From Candidatus Liberimonas magnetica (lineage in GTDB: Bacteria; Elusimicrobiota; Endomicrobiia; Endomicrobiales; JAFGIL01): a DNA stretch of 64,000 nucleotides. A program made the position numbers and the translations under genes. The notes under the pieces were generated by a model. The model had not been told where the DNA came from. It did not search any database and worked only from the letters and a program-made list of their open reading frames with translations. Location of the stretch: positions 1 through 64,000 of the forward strand of contig JAJAPY010000003.1 in the NCBI GenBank assembly GCA_020523885.1, read 5' to 3'. Below are positions 6,681 through 15,049 of this stretch, piece after piece (positions within the stretch are counted from its first letter, which is position 1; every line of letters begins with the position of its first letter).

Positions 6681-8180
6681 ATGCTTCTTGAATTGCATTC
6701 CCACACATCCAAGCATTCCTCATGTTCTACAATTGATCCTATAACTATTGTTAAACAAACAGTTTTAAAAGGCCTTCAGGGAATAATAATCACTGAACAT
6801 AATTACCTTTGGAGTGATGAAGAGCTAAATGAATTAAGGAAAAAAGCAGAAATAAGCGAAAACTTTCTTATACTTTCCGCTCAGGAAGTTCAGACTGACA
6901 TGGGACACATACTTATCTATGGCGCTGACAAGTCAATCACAGACAAAATATCGTTAAGTAGCTTAAGGGAGCAATACCCGGACGCGGCCGTTATATGGGC
7001 ACATCCTTTCAGGAACGGTTTTATTCCGGAGAAAGGCAAGCTTTTCAATCCTTTATTAGATGCTATCGAGATTTTTTCGTCTAATCAGACCCATAAAGAA
7101 AACTATCTGGGCTTAAAACTGTGGCATGAATACAAATTTACAGCCACGAGCGGCTCAGATACTCATGACAATGAAAGAATAGCTATACTTCCTTCCCAGT
7201 TTGACCATCCGGTAAATAATATTAATGACGTAGTTACAGAACTAAGGGCAGGCAGGGTACGGCCTTTTTTCAAGGAGATACCCAGGTCGGGAAGCCATTT
7301 AATCGTTACTGAGGTTACTTTCGGTACAAAGGGTGAGGACGAAGAAAGAAACAGAATAATAATAAAAAAGATCTCAAATACTGCAAAATGGGAAAAGGAA
7401 AAACTCTCCGTAGATATAAACAAAGCTATTTATGAAAAAGGTTTTAACTCTACAAGCAAGTACAGGGTTCCGCAGATCATAGATATCAGTCCGAAAGAAA
7501 ACCTGGTAATAGAGGAAGGCCAGAGAGGCAAAAATTTATTCGAGGTTCTTCTTAACACTAAGAGCGATGCCGGGCTTGAATACTTTAAACTAACGGCAAA
7601 ATGGCTTGCCAGGCTCCATAATGCAAAACTAAAACTTACTACAAAGGAAGACTCGGCAAAAAGGGAAATGAAAAGATTTGAATCTTATAAAAATGTGTTC
7701 ATCAGTACAAACAGCCCGTTTAAAAAGAAAGCACTTGAGGCAATCGAGTTCGTTAAAATTGGAGAAAACGCCCTATTCGCAGGGCCGGATGCAGGTTTTG
7801 TGCAATGCCACGGCGATTTCCATCCAAAAAACATAATAATCGGTTTTGATAAAACCCATGACCCAAGCACTCTTTTTGTGTCGGTTATAGATTTCAATAA
7901 CTCCATTGTAATGCCCCCTGAGTTTGACGTAGGGTATTTTCTTGCACAGTTCAAAGCTCAGTTTGACAATTACCCCAAAATCCAGGAGAAATACAAGGAC
8001 AGCACCTTTTTAAAGGCTTACCAGGAAGAATCTTCAGCAGCTCTGAAAAGCGGTTTCAAGGCTCAAGTAGAATTATTTAAACTCAGGGCACAATTAAGTA
8101 TAGCCTCGTTTTATATAAAGGTAGGAAAAGGTGAGAGCTTTGAAATGGATGAACTAATTTCTAAAATAAAAACAACTTAA
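6681..8180 (+). CDS. PHP phosphoesterase domain fused to aminoglycoside-phosphotransferase-like kinase
   Basis: 499 residues in two parts. Residues 1-210 form a PHP domain: ELHSHTSKHS (metal-binding HxH), ITEHNYLW, AQEVQTDMGH, WAHPFRN and SGSDTHDNE are the expected metal ligands in order. Residues about 230-499 resemble the APH/choline kinase fold: a Lys in a weak N-lobe strand, then the catalytic loop QCHGDFHPKNIII (about 376-388) and IDFNNSIVMPPEFDVGYFL, where the usual D-x-D/E metal motif is DFN. The PHP half should hydrolyse a phosphoester and the kinase half phosphorylate a small molecule. The combination is uncommon and no substrate is evident. Confidence 0.8.
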   Translation: MLLELHSHTSKHSSCSTIDPITIVKQTVLKGLQGIIITEHNYLWSDEELNELRKKAEISENFLILSAQEVQTDMGHILIYGADKSITDKISLSSLREQYPDAAVIWAHPFRNGFIPEKGKLFNPLLDAIEIFSSNQTHKENYLGLKLWHEYKFTATSGSDTHDNERIAILPSQFDHPVNNINDVVTELRAGRVRPFFKEIPRSGSHLIVTEVTFGTKGEDEERNRIIIKKISNTAKWEKEKLSVDINKAIYEKGFNSTSKYRVPQIIDISPKENLVIEEGQRGKNLFEVLLNTKSDAGLEYFKLTAKWLARLHNAKLKLTTKEDSAKREMKRFESYKNVFISTNSPFKKKALEAIEFVKIGENALFAGPDAGFVQCHGDFHPKNIIIGFDKTHDPSTLFVSVIDFNNSIVMPPEFDVGYFLAQFKAQFDNYPKIQEKYKDSTFLKAYQEESSAALKSGFKAQVELFKLRAQLSIASFYIKVGKGESFEMDELISKIKTT

Positions 8181-8230
8181 TCACTCCTTAATCTAATATG
8201 TGTTTAAAGGCACATGTGCTAAAAAACACA

Positions 8231-8259
8231 TTGCTTTTTAAAAAAAATTGTTATAGAAT
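8231..8259 (+). promoter_or_regulatory. promoter of first CsgG-like/propeller pair
   Basis: TTGCTT (8231-8236), 17 bases, TAGAAT (8254-8259). The ATG is at 8272, only 12 bases after the -10, so the transcript would have a leader of about six bases with no ribosome binding site. The second copy has the same -10 and spacing. Confidence 0.6.
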
Positions 8260-8271
8260 GATATTGCATAC

Positions 8272-9672
8272 ATGAAAAAAACCTCAAGCTACATCATAAC
8301 AAATCGTTTTTTACCAACTGTTTTGATAATATGTACAGCGTTTAATTTTTCCTATTGTAGCGAAGGCCAGCCTGCACCGTCACCAGCTGCCCAGCCAGGC
8401 GGGAAAGTTACGGTAGCAGTTTCCGATCTTAACGCAAAAGGTGTTTCTGCTATGGAGGCATCGGTTGTTTCAGATTTTCTGCGTGATTCACTGACAAACA
8501 CCGGTGTTTATAACCTGGTTGAGCGGAGCAGCATGGAGCAAGTCCTGGCCGAGCAGAAGTTCCAGAGCAGCGGCTGCACAACCGATGAATGCGCTGTTAA
8601 AATGGGAAAGATGCTTAATGTTCAAAGGATGATACTGGGAAGCTTATCGAAACTTGGAGATATCTATTATGTAAGCGTAAGGATAGTTGATGTTGAGAAA
8701 GGCACCATTATAAATGCCGAAACAGTCAGTGCAAATTCCCTGCAGGAGATACAGCCTGCTTGTATACAGTTAGCAGACAGGATTACTGGTAGAACAACGA
8801 AATCATTTGTGCCTCCAGCAGCGCCAACAACCGCAGCGCCTGTTTCGGTAGTAAAAGAAAAGGGCACGCTCATAATTAAGTCTAATCCTATAGGTGCAGA
8901 GCTGATTATAGATGGTAATTCCATAGGCAACACACCAGCTGAGATACAGCTTACGGCAGAGTCTCACATCATTGAGCTTAAAAAAGGCAATATGTATTGG
9001 ACTGACAAGGTAATTATACAGGCCAATAAAATCAAAAATCTCAACCCTTTTTTACAGGTACTGCCAACGGTGATAGAAATAACTACAGAACCGAAAGAAT
9101 TAAAGATCTATTTAAACGATAAATCATATGGCTACAGCCCGCTAAAACAAGAGATAGCACCCGGCAAATATAAAGTCAGGATAAAGAAGGGCGGGTATAA
9201 AATTTACGAAGATGAGCTGACTGTTTTAGCGAACAAAACAAACAGTTTTGACATAGCCCTTGATAAGATAATCAAGCCTCCGGTAAGAACGAGGTTTGGT
9301 TTAGGCCTTCACTCTGGTGGAGCGTCGTTAAGATGGCTGCCCGGAGTATTAGGTTTTGAAGCAAAAGCCGATTCAGGCGATAACATTAATATCACAACTG
9401 GCAGGTTGTACATAAACTTTAACCCGCGCTCAAGCGTTATCGTATATATGGGTATTGAAGGCGGCCATATTGAGGGCGAAACAACAATCCAGAAATTTCA
9501 GGGTAACCTGGGTGGCGGTTTCTTAGGCATGGAATTCATGATAAAAAAACATTTTTCGTTCAACATGGATATAGGACAGTATGCTATTGGGCTAAATAAT
9601 AAAGAATTTAAGGAAACAAAGATAGAAGAATCCTACTTAGTGGGGAACGTAGGCTTTAATATTTATTTCTAA
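8272..9672 (+). CDS. CsgG-like plus PEGA plus C-terminal barrel-like protein, copy 1
   Basis: 466 residues. A signal peptide (about 1-30) is followed by a CsgG/LpoB-like domain (about 45-175; VAVSDLNAKGVSAMEASVVS and a GCTTDEC pair), two PEGA domains (about 197-262 and 264-335; SNPIGAELIIDGNSIGNTP and TEPKELKIYLNDKSYGYSP), and a beta-rich C-terminus of 120 residues ending in NIYF. A terminal Phe is typical of outer-membrane barrels. I infer an envelope protein that anchors or helps export its partner, the giant propeller gene five bases downstream. The last 1,002 bases of the gene are identical to the copy at 13477, while the first 400 bases differ at scattered positions. Confidence 0.8.
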   Translation: MKKTSSYIITNRFLPTVLIICTAFNFSYCSEGQPAPSPAAQPGGKVTVAVSDLNAKGVSAMEASVVSDFLRDSLTNTGVYNLVERSSMEQVLAEQKFQSSGCTTDECAVKMGKMLNVQRMILGSLSKLGDIYYVSVRIVDVEKGTIINAETVSANSLQEIQPACIQLADRITGRTTKSFVPPAAPTTAAPVSVVKEKGTLIIKSNPIGAELIIDGNSIGNTPAEIQLTAESHIIELKKGNMYWTDKVIIQANKIKNLNPFLQVLPTVIEITTEPKELKIYLNDKSYGYSPLKQEIAPGKYKVRIKKGGYKIYEDELTVLANKTNSFDIALDKIIKPPVRTRFGLGLHSGGASLRWLPGVLGFEAKADSGDNINITTGRLYINFNPRSSVIVYMGIEGGHIEGETTIQKFQGNLGGGFLGMEFMIKKHFSFNMDIGQYAIGLNNKEFKETKIEESYLVGNVGFNIYF

Positions 9673-9853
9673 AAAATATGAAAAAACTAACACTCTTAAC
9701 ACTAACCGCTGTGCTGTTGTCAACAATGAGTTGTTTTGCTGACTTCAAGTTTGGCTTGCTTGAAGCAGTTAAAGACGCCAGCAAAAAACTTGACGCTGCT
9801 TATGTCAAGCAGGGCGGGCCTATACCTAAGGCACCGAGCAATTTAAGCGGTAT
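8671..9853. repeat. 1,183-bp perfect direct repeat, copy 1
   Basis: Identical by eye to 13867-15049 (offset 5,196), covering the 3' two-thirds of the CsgG-like gene, the five-base gap and the first 176 bases of the propeller gene. Flanks on both sides diverge abruptly. Confidence 0.9.
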
Positions 9854-12800
9854 TGCTGTATCTATCAGCCAGGTCAATCTAACCTGGAGCGATAATTCAG
9901 ATAACGAGTTTGGTTTTAAGATAAAACGTGCAAGCAACGGCTCTCCCTTTTCTACGATTGCCACGATAGATAAAAATGTCACTTCATTCTCAGATACAAG
10001 CGTAAGCCCCAATACAACATATAATTATAGAATTCATGCTTATAATGACACAGGTGAATCCTATGAAGATTCAGGAGCAAATACAAGTGTTACAACAAGA
10101 GCCTTAACCATAACTAAACTGGGAACATTTACATCAGCGGGGAAGACATTTTATAAAGTTTCCTGTTTAAGTAATTATGCCTATATTTTAATGGACAGCG
10201 CTATGTCCATAGTAAATATTTCAAACACTGCCAATCCAACTCAAGTTGGGATATTATCATCCGGTTTGAGTTCAACACCCAAAAATATATCTGTAAGCGG
10301 TAATTATGCCTATGTGGCAGATGGCGCTTCCGGATTAATTGTAATTAACTGTTCAAATCCCGCTGCTCCTACGATAGCTGGAACTTATACCACTTCAAAC
10401 GCATCAAGTAATCAAGGTTTTACGGCTGTCCAGGTTTCCGGAAATTATGCGTATATTGGCGATAACCTGGGCTTTGAGATACTGGATGTTTCTAACCCGT
10501 CTTCTCCTACCTTGATCAAGACATTGGCTGCAAACGCTAATACAATTCATGACATATTTATTTCCGGCGACTACGCGTATCTGGCAAATGGAGTTGATGG
10601 AATCAGGATTGAAAACATCAGTAACCCCTCTTCCGCATACCAGGTTTCACAATTCAGCAAATATTCGACAAATCCAAATGATAATATTATTGTTAACACA
10701 AAAAATGTATATAAAAACGGAAACTATTTATATGTAACTGATGAAGTTTGGGGCCTGATAATAATAGATGTGTCAAATCCGGCGAACCCGCAGTTTGCGG
10801 GAAAATATACGAATTTAAGCGGTTATAGCATGTATGATATGTGTGCAAAAAACAATATAGCCTATCTGCCTGATTATAATTATGGACTAAGGATGATATC
10901 TGTGGCCGACCCTGAAAATCCTGTCGAAGCAGGCAGTTATACAGCTACCAAAAATTGCCGCGGCCTCTGCCTTTATGGAAACTATCTATGCGCTGCAAAT
11001 GACATTAACGGGCTGGATATTTATGAAATCAATGTTTCATCCGTTCCAGTATCTGCTCCGGCAGCCCCAGGCAACCTCCGGCTGTCAACCAGGACAAAAA
11101 CCTCAATAACGATTGCCTGGCAGGACAATTCTGATAATGAAACAGGGTTTGATATCCAGAGAAAAACAAATTCCGGCGGCACATATACTTGGCTTGATAC
11201 TACGGGAGAAAACTCAACTTTATATACCGATTCATCCGGCCTGGTTCAAGGAACGTCTTATTATTACCGTATCAGAGCTTATAATTCCGTAGCTGCAACT
11301 TTTTCAGGTGAAATCGGGCCTGTAATTTTATCCACAGACCCACTTATTGGAAAATACTCTACATACGGAACAGTTTATGATATTTTTATATCAAGCCCGT
11401 ATGCCTTCTTAGCTGCCGGGAACCATGGCCTTTCTGTTTTAGATATTACTGACCCTGCAAATCCGGTAATAGCAGGAAACTATACTATAAGTTCCAACGC
11501 AAATAGTGTACATGTGTCCGGTAACTACGTTTATGTAGCTTACGGATATTACGGGATAGAAGCTTATGACATAACTACTCTGCCAACTACTTCTATGTCC
11601 ACGTTTGGGAACTATGCCACTTACGGCAATGCCAACGGTGTTACTGTAAGCGGAAATTATGCTTATCTTTCAGACAGCAGCTCTTCAAATGACCTGTCAA
11701 TTTTTGATATATCCGACCCTTCCAGCCTGAATGGATCTTCACCTAAAACGTATAGCGCAAGCGGGAGCGCCCAGGCTATCGCCGTTTCCGGTAACTATGC
11801 ATATCTTGCCTTTGATTCTAACCAGGGATTTCGAATACTTAATATCAGCAATCACTCAGCAAACCCGGTTTTAGTATCTCAGACAACAATTACCGGGGCA
11901 TGCAAGAGTATTAGTGTAAGCGGTAATTACCTGTATATTGGCGGCTCATTTGGCTTGAAGATCTATGATATAACAAACCCGGCATCACCCATATTAGTTA
12001 AAACATATACAACTTCCGCCTGTGATAAAATTTATGTCTATGGAAACTACATATATCTGGCAGAAACCTCCAACGGTATTGAGATACTTGACATTTCAAA
12101 CCCGGCATTGCCAACATTGGTTAAAAGCTTTACACCCACAGGAGGCACTGGCTCTTATGTACACAGTATTTACGCAAAAGGCAAATATGTATATTGCGGC
12201 CTGAGCGGCGGCGATTTGAATATTTTTGATTTTGGCATTGTGCCGTCTACAAGTTCTATAGTGCCGGATAAACCTATAAATTTCCAGGTTGCAAAGGCTT
12301 CATATACTTTTGTCAACTTGGCCTGGACAGATGTTTCCAGCAATGAAACTGGATATAGATTATACAAGTCAACATCGGCCAATTCATACGGAGTTATAAT
12401 CGCAACTCTTGCTGCTAACAGTTCCACTTACTCCAACACCGGCCTAATGCCTAATACTTCATATTATTACAGGTTATATGCCTATAACTCTGCGGGTAAT
12501 TCTATTGCTACTGATACTGTTATTGGTTTTACAAAAGCGGTTCCTATAGTTGAAATCGGCAGTTATAACCCCTCAGAAAATATTTATCATGTATATGTTA
12601 CTTCCGGTTATGCTTATGCTTCAACATCCGAGAGCTATAGTTTTCAAATCATTAATATATCTACTCCAACAAACCCTACCATAGTTGGAAATTATACCTC
12701 CATACCTCCTTCGAAATCATTTGTTACAGATAAAAAAGCGTACGTTTGCGCAAACAATTTAACTATTCTCGACGTTTCTGTTTCATCTTCACCTGTGTTA

Positions 12801-13418
12801 AAAGGTTCGGCCGGGAATATGTCGTGGGGCGTTGATATAATAGGGAATAAGGCATATTCAGCTGCTGCTCCAAATGGGCTTCAAATAATAGATATTTCAG
12901 TTTCAACAAATCCTGTATTACTTGGATCCTTTATTACATCAGGTTCAGCTTGCAACGTTGATGTTGTTGGCAATTATGCATATCTTGCGACATATAATTA
13001 TGGATTAAGAATAATAGATATTTCAAATCCAGCGTCACCATCTGAAACCGGTTATTATGACCTCGGATATAGCCATAATGCATTTGCTGTCAAGGTTTTA
13101 GGAAATTATGCATATATAGCTTATCATGGTAACGGATTAAGAATAGTTGACATATCAAATCCTGCAAGTCCAACTGAAGTTGGTTCAGCTCCAGTGAGTT
13201 ATGCCAATGATGTTTATCTTAATGGAAATTATGCCTATGTGTCTAATGTATATGGCACATTACATATAATAAACATTGCTGATCCAAAGAATCCACACGA
13301 AGTGGCCAGATATCAAGGGCCCGGTACCAATATGAATAGCGTGTTTGTTTTGGGTAACTATATTTATATCGGGGATACGCAGGCCGGCCTTAGGATTCTA
13401 AAAACAAATCTTCCATAA
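9678..13418 (+). CDS. secreted FN3 plus LVIVD beta-propeller repeat protein, copy 1
   Basis: 1,246 residues with a signal peptide (about 1-21). The architecture is three units, each an FN3 domain followed by about 300 residues of LVIVD-type repeats (NYAYVA-DxxGLxIIDISNPxxPxxxGxY): FN3 at about 51-142, 460-553 and 861-952; propellers at 145-455, 555-858 and 955-1246. Each propeller segment holds six or seven blades. No sortase motif, membrane anchor or other sorting domain follows, so attachment must depend on another protein, possibly the upstream CsgG/PEGA partner. Propellers of this kind are usually binding surfaces for glycan or protein. The ligand is unknown. Confidence 0.88.
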   Translation: MKKLTLLTLTAVLLSTMSCFADFKFGLLEAVKDASKKLDAAYVKQGGPIPKAPSNLSGIAVSISQVNLTWSDNSDNEFGFKIKRASNGSPFSTIATIDKNVTSFSDTSVSPNTTYNYRIHAYNDTGESYEDSGANTSVTTRALTITKLGTFTSAGKTFYKVSCLSNYAYILMDSAMSIVNISNTANPTQVGILSSGLSSTPKNISVSGNYAYVADGASGLIVINCSNPAAPTIAGTYTTSNASSNQGFTAVQVSGNYAYIGDNLGFEILDVSNPSSPTLIKTLAANANTIHDIFISGDYAYLANGVDGIRIENISNPSSAYQVSQFSKYSTNPNDNIIVNTKNVYKNGNYLYVTDEVWGLIIIDVSNPANPQFAGKYTNLSGYSMYDMCAKNNIAYLPDYNYGLRMISVADPENPVEAGSYTATKNCRGLCLYGNYLCAANDINGLDIYEINVSSVPVSAPAAPGNLRLSTRTKTSITIAWQDNSDNETGFDIQRKTNSGGTYTWLDTTGENSTLYTDSSGLVQGTSYYYRIRAYNSVAATFSGEIGPVILSTDPLIGKYSTYGTVYDIFISSPYAFLAAGNHGLSVLDITDPANPVIAGNYTISSNANSVHVSGNYVYVAYGYYGIEAYDITTLPTTSMSTFGNYATYGNANGVTVSGNYAYLSDSSSSNDLSIFDISDPSSLNGSSPKTYSASGSAQAIAVSGNYAYLAFDSNQGFRILNISNHSANPVLVSQTTITGACKSISVSGNYLYIGGSFGLKIYDITNPASPILVKTYTTSACDKIYVYGNYIYLAETSNGIEILDISNPALPTLVKSFTPTGGTGSYVHSIYAKGKYVYCGLSGGDLNIFDFGIVPSTSSIVPDKPINFQVAKASYTFVNLAWTDVSSNETGYRLYKSTSANSYGVIIATLAANSSTYSNTGLMPNTSYYYRLYAYNSAGNSIATDTVIGFTKAVPIVEIGSYNPSENIYHVYVTSGYAYASTSESYSFQIINISTPTNPTIVGNYTSIPPSKSFVTDKKAYVCANNLTILDVSVSSSPVLKGSAGNMSWGVDIIGNKAYSAAAPNGLQIIDISVSTNPVLLGSFITSGSACNVDVVGNYAYLATYNYGLRIIDISNPASPSETGYYDLGYSHNAFAVKVLGNYAYIAYHGNGLRIVDISNPASPTEVGSAPVSYANDVYLNGNYAYVSNVYGTLHIINIADPKNPHEVARYQGPGTNMNSVFVLGNYIYIGDTQAGLRILKTNLP

Positions 13419-13435
13419 TTTATTGCATTTTGACA

Positions 13436-13464
13436 TTGACTTTTTAAAACATATTTAATAGAAT
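13436..13464 (+). promoter_or_regulatory. promoter of second CsgG-like/propeller pair
   Basis: TTGACT (13436-13441), 17 bases, TAGAAT (13459-13464); ATG at 13477. As at 8231, the leader would be about six bases and lacks a Shine-Dalgarno. Confidence 0.65.
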
Positions 13465-13476
13465 AGTTTTGCTTTT

Positions 13477-14868
13477 ATGAAAAAAACCGTATATCTTATA
13501 ACAAGCCATCTCATATTAACCGTGCTGATATTAGGCACGGCATTTAATATGTCATATTCTGAAAATCAACCCACCCAGCCGCAGGCAGCAGCAAATACAA
13601 AATTAACCGTAGCTGTTTCAGACCTTAACGCAAAAGGCGTTTCTGCCATGGAAGCATCGGTCGTTTCAGACTTTTTGCGTGATGCATTGACAAATACCGG
13701 GGTTTTTAATCTTGTTGAGCGAAGCAGCATGGAGCAGGTGCTTGCCGAGCAGAAGTTCCAGAGCAGCGGATGCACTACGGATGAATGCGCCGTTAAAATG
13801 GGAAAGATGCTTAATGTTCAAAGGATGATACTGGGAAGCCTGTCAAAACTCGGAGAGATATATTACGTAAGCGTAAGGATAGTTGATGTTGAGAAAGGCA
13901 CCATTATAAATGCCGAAACAGTCAGTGCAAATTCCCTGCAGGAGATACAGCCTGCTTGTATACAGTTAGCAGACAGGATTACTGGTAGAACAACGAAATC
14001 ATTTGTGCCTCCAGCAGCGCCAACAACCGCAGCGCCTGTTTCGGTAGTAAAAGAAAAGGGCACGCTCATAATTAAGTCTAATCCTATAGGTGCAGAGCTG
14101 ATTATAGATGGTAATTCCATAGGCAACACACCAGCTGAGATACAGCTTACGGCAGAGTCTCACATCATTGAGCTTAAAAAAGGCAATATGTATTGGACTG
14201 ACAAGGTAATTATACAGGCCAATAAAATCAAAAATCTCAACCCTTTTTTACAGGTACTGCCAACGGTGATAGAAATAACTACAGAACCGAAAGAATTAAA
14301 GATCTATTTAAACGATAAATCATATGGCTACAGCCCGCTAAAACAAGAGATAGCACCCGGCAAATATAAAGTCAGGATAAAGAAGGGCGGGTATAAAATT
14401 TACGAAGATGAGCTGACTGTTTTAGCGAACAAAACAAACAGTTTTGACATAGCCCTTGATAAGATAATCAAGCCTCCGGTAAGAACGAGGTTTGGTTTAG
14501 GCCTTCACTCTGGTGGAGCGTCGTTAAGATGGCTGCCCGGAGTATTAGGTTTTGAAGCAAAAGCCGATTCAGGCGATAACATTAATATCACAACTGGCAG
14601 GTTGTACATAAACTTTAACCCGCGCTCAAGCGTTATCGTATATATGGGTATTGAAGGCGGCCATATTGAGGGCGAAACAACAATCCAGAAATTTCAGGGT
14701 AACCTGGGTGGCGGTTTCTTAGGCATGGAATTCATGATAAAAAAACATTTTTCGTTCAACATGGATATAGGACAGTATGCTATTGGGCTAAATAATAAAG
14801 AATTTAAGGAAACAAAGATAGAAGAATCCTACTTAGTGGGGAACGTAGGCTTTAATATTTATTTCTAA
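13477..14868 (+). CDS. CsgG-like plus PEGA plus C-terminal barrel-like protein, copy 2
   Basis: 463 residues with the same domain order as the gene at 8272: signal peptide, CsgG/LpoB-like domain, two PEGA domains, beta-rich C-terminus ending in NIYF. Only the first 130 residues differ (for example ENQPTQPQAAAN replaces the Pro-rich linker), and residues from about 131 onward are identical to copy 1 at both protein and DNA level. The Cys after the signal peptide of copy 1 is absent here, which argues against lipoprotein processing in either copy. It is followed after five bases by the second propeller gene. Confidence 0.8.
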   Translation: MKKTVYLITSHLILTVLILGTAFNMSYSENQPTQPQAAANTKLTVAVSDLNAKGVSAMEASVVSDFLRDALTNTGVFNLVERSSMEQVLAEQKFQSSGCTTDECAVKMGKMLNVQRMILGSLSKLGEIYYVSVRIVDVEKGTIINAETVSANSLQEIQPACIQLADRITGRTTKSFVPPAAPTTAAPVSVVKEKGTLIIKSNPIGAELIIDGNSIGNTPAEIQLTAESHIIELKKGNMYWTDKVIIQANKIKNLNPFLQVLPTVIEITTEPKELKIYLNDKSYGYSPLKQEIAPGKYKVRIKKGGYKIYEDELTVLANKTNSFDIALDKIIKPPVRTRFGLGLHSGGASLRWLPGVLGFEAKADSGDNINITTGRLYINFNPRSSVIVYMGIEGGHIEGETTIQKFQGNLGGGFLGMEFMIKKHFSFNMDIGQYAIGLNNKEFKETKIEESYLVGNVGFNIYF

Positions 14869-15049
14869 AAAATATGAAAAAACTAACACTCTTAACACTA
14901 ACCGCTGTGCTGTTGTCAACAATGAGTTGTTTTGCTGACTTCAAGTTTGGCTTGCTTGAAGCAGTTAAAGACGCCAGCAAAAAACTTGACGCTGCTTATG
15001 TCAAGCAGGGCGGGCCTATACCTAAGGCACCGAGCAATTTAAGCGGTAT
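13867..15049. repeat. 1,183-bp perfect direct repeat, copy 2
   Basis: Partner of 8671-9853. The remainder of the duplicated pair is clearly diverged (many synonymous and replacement changes), so this block has been homogenised recently or is an assembly effect. Confidence 0.9.
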
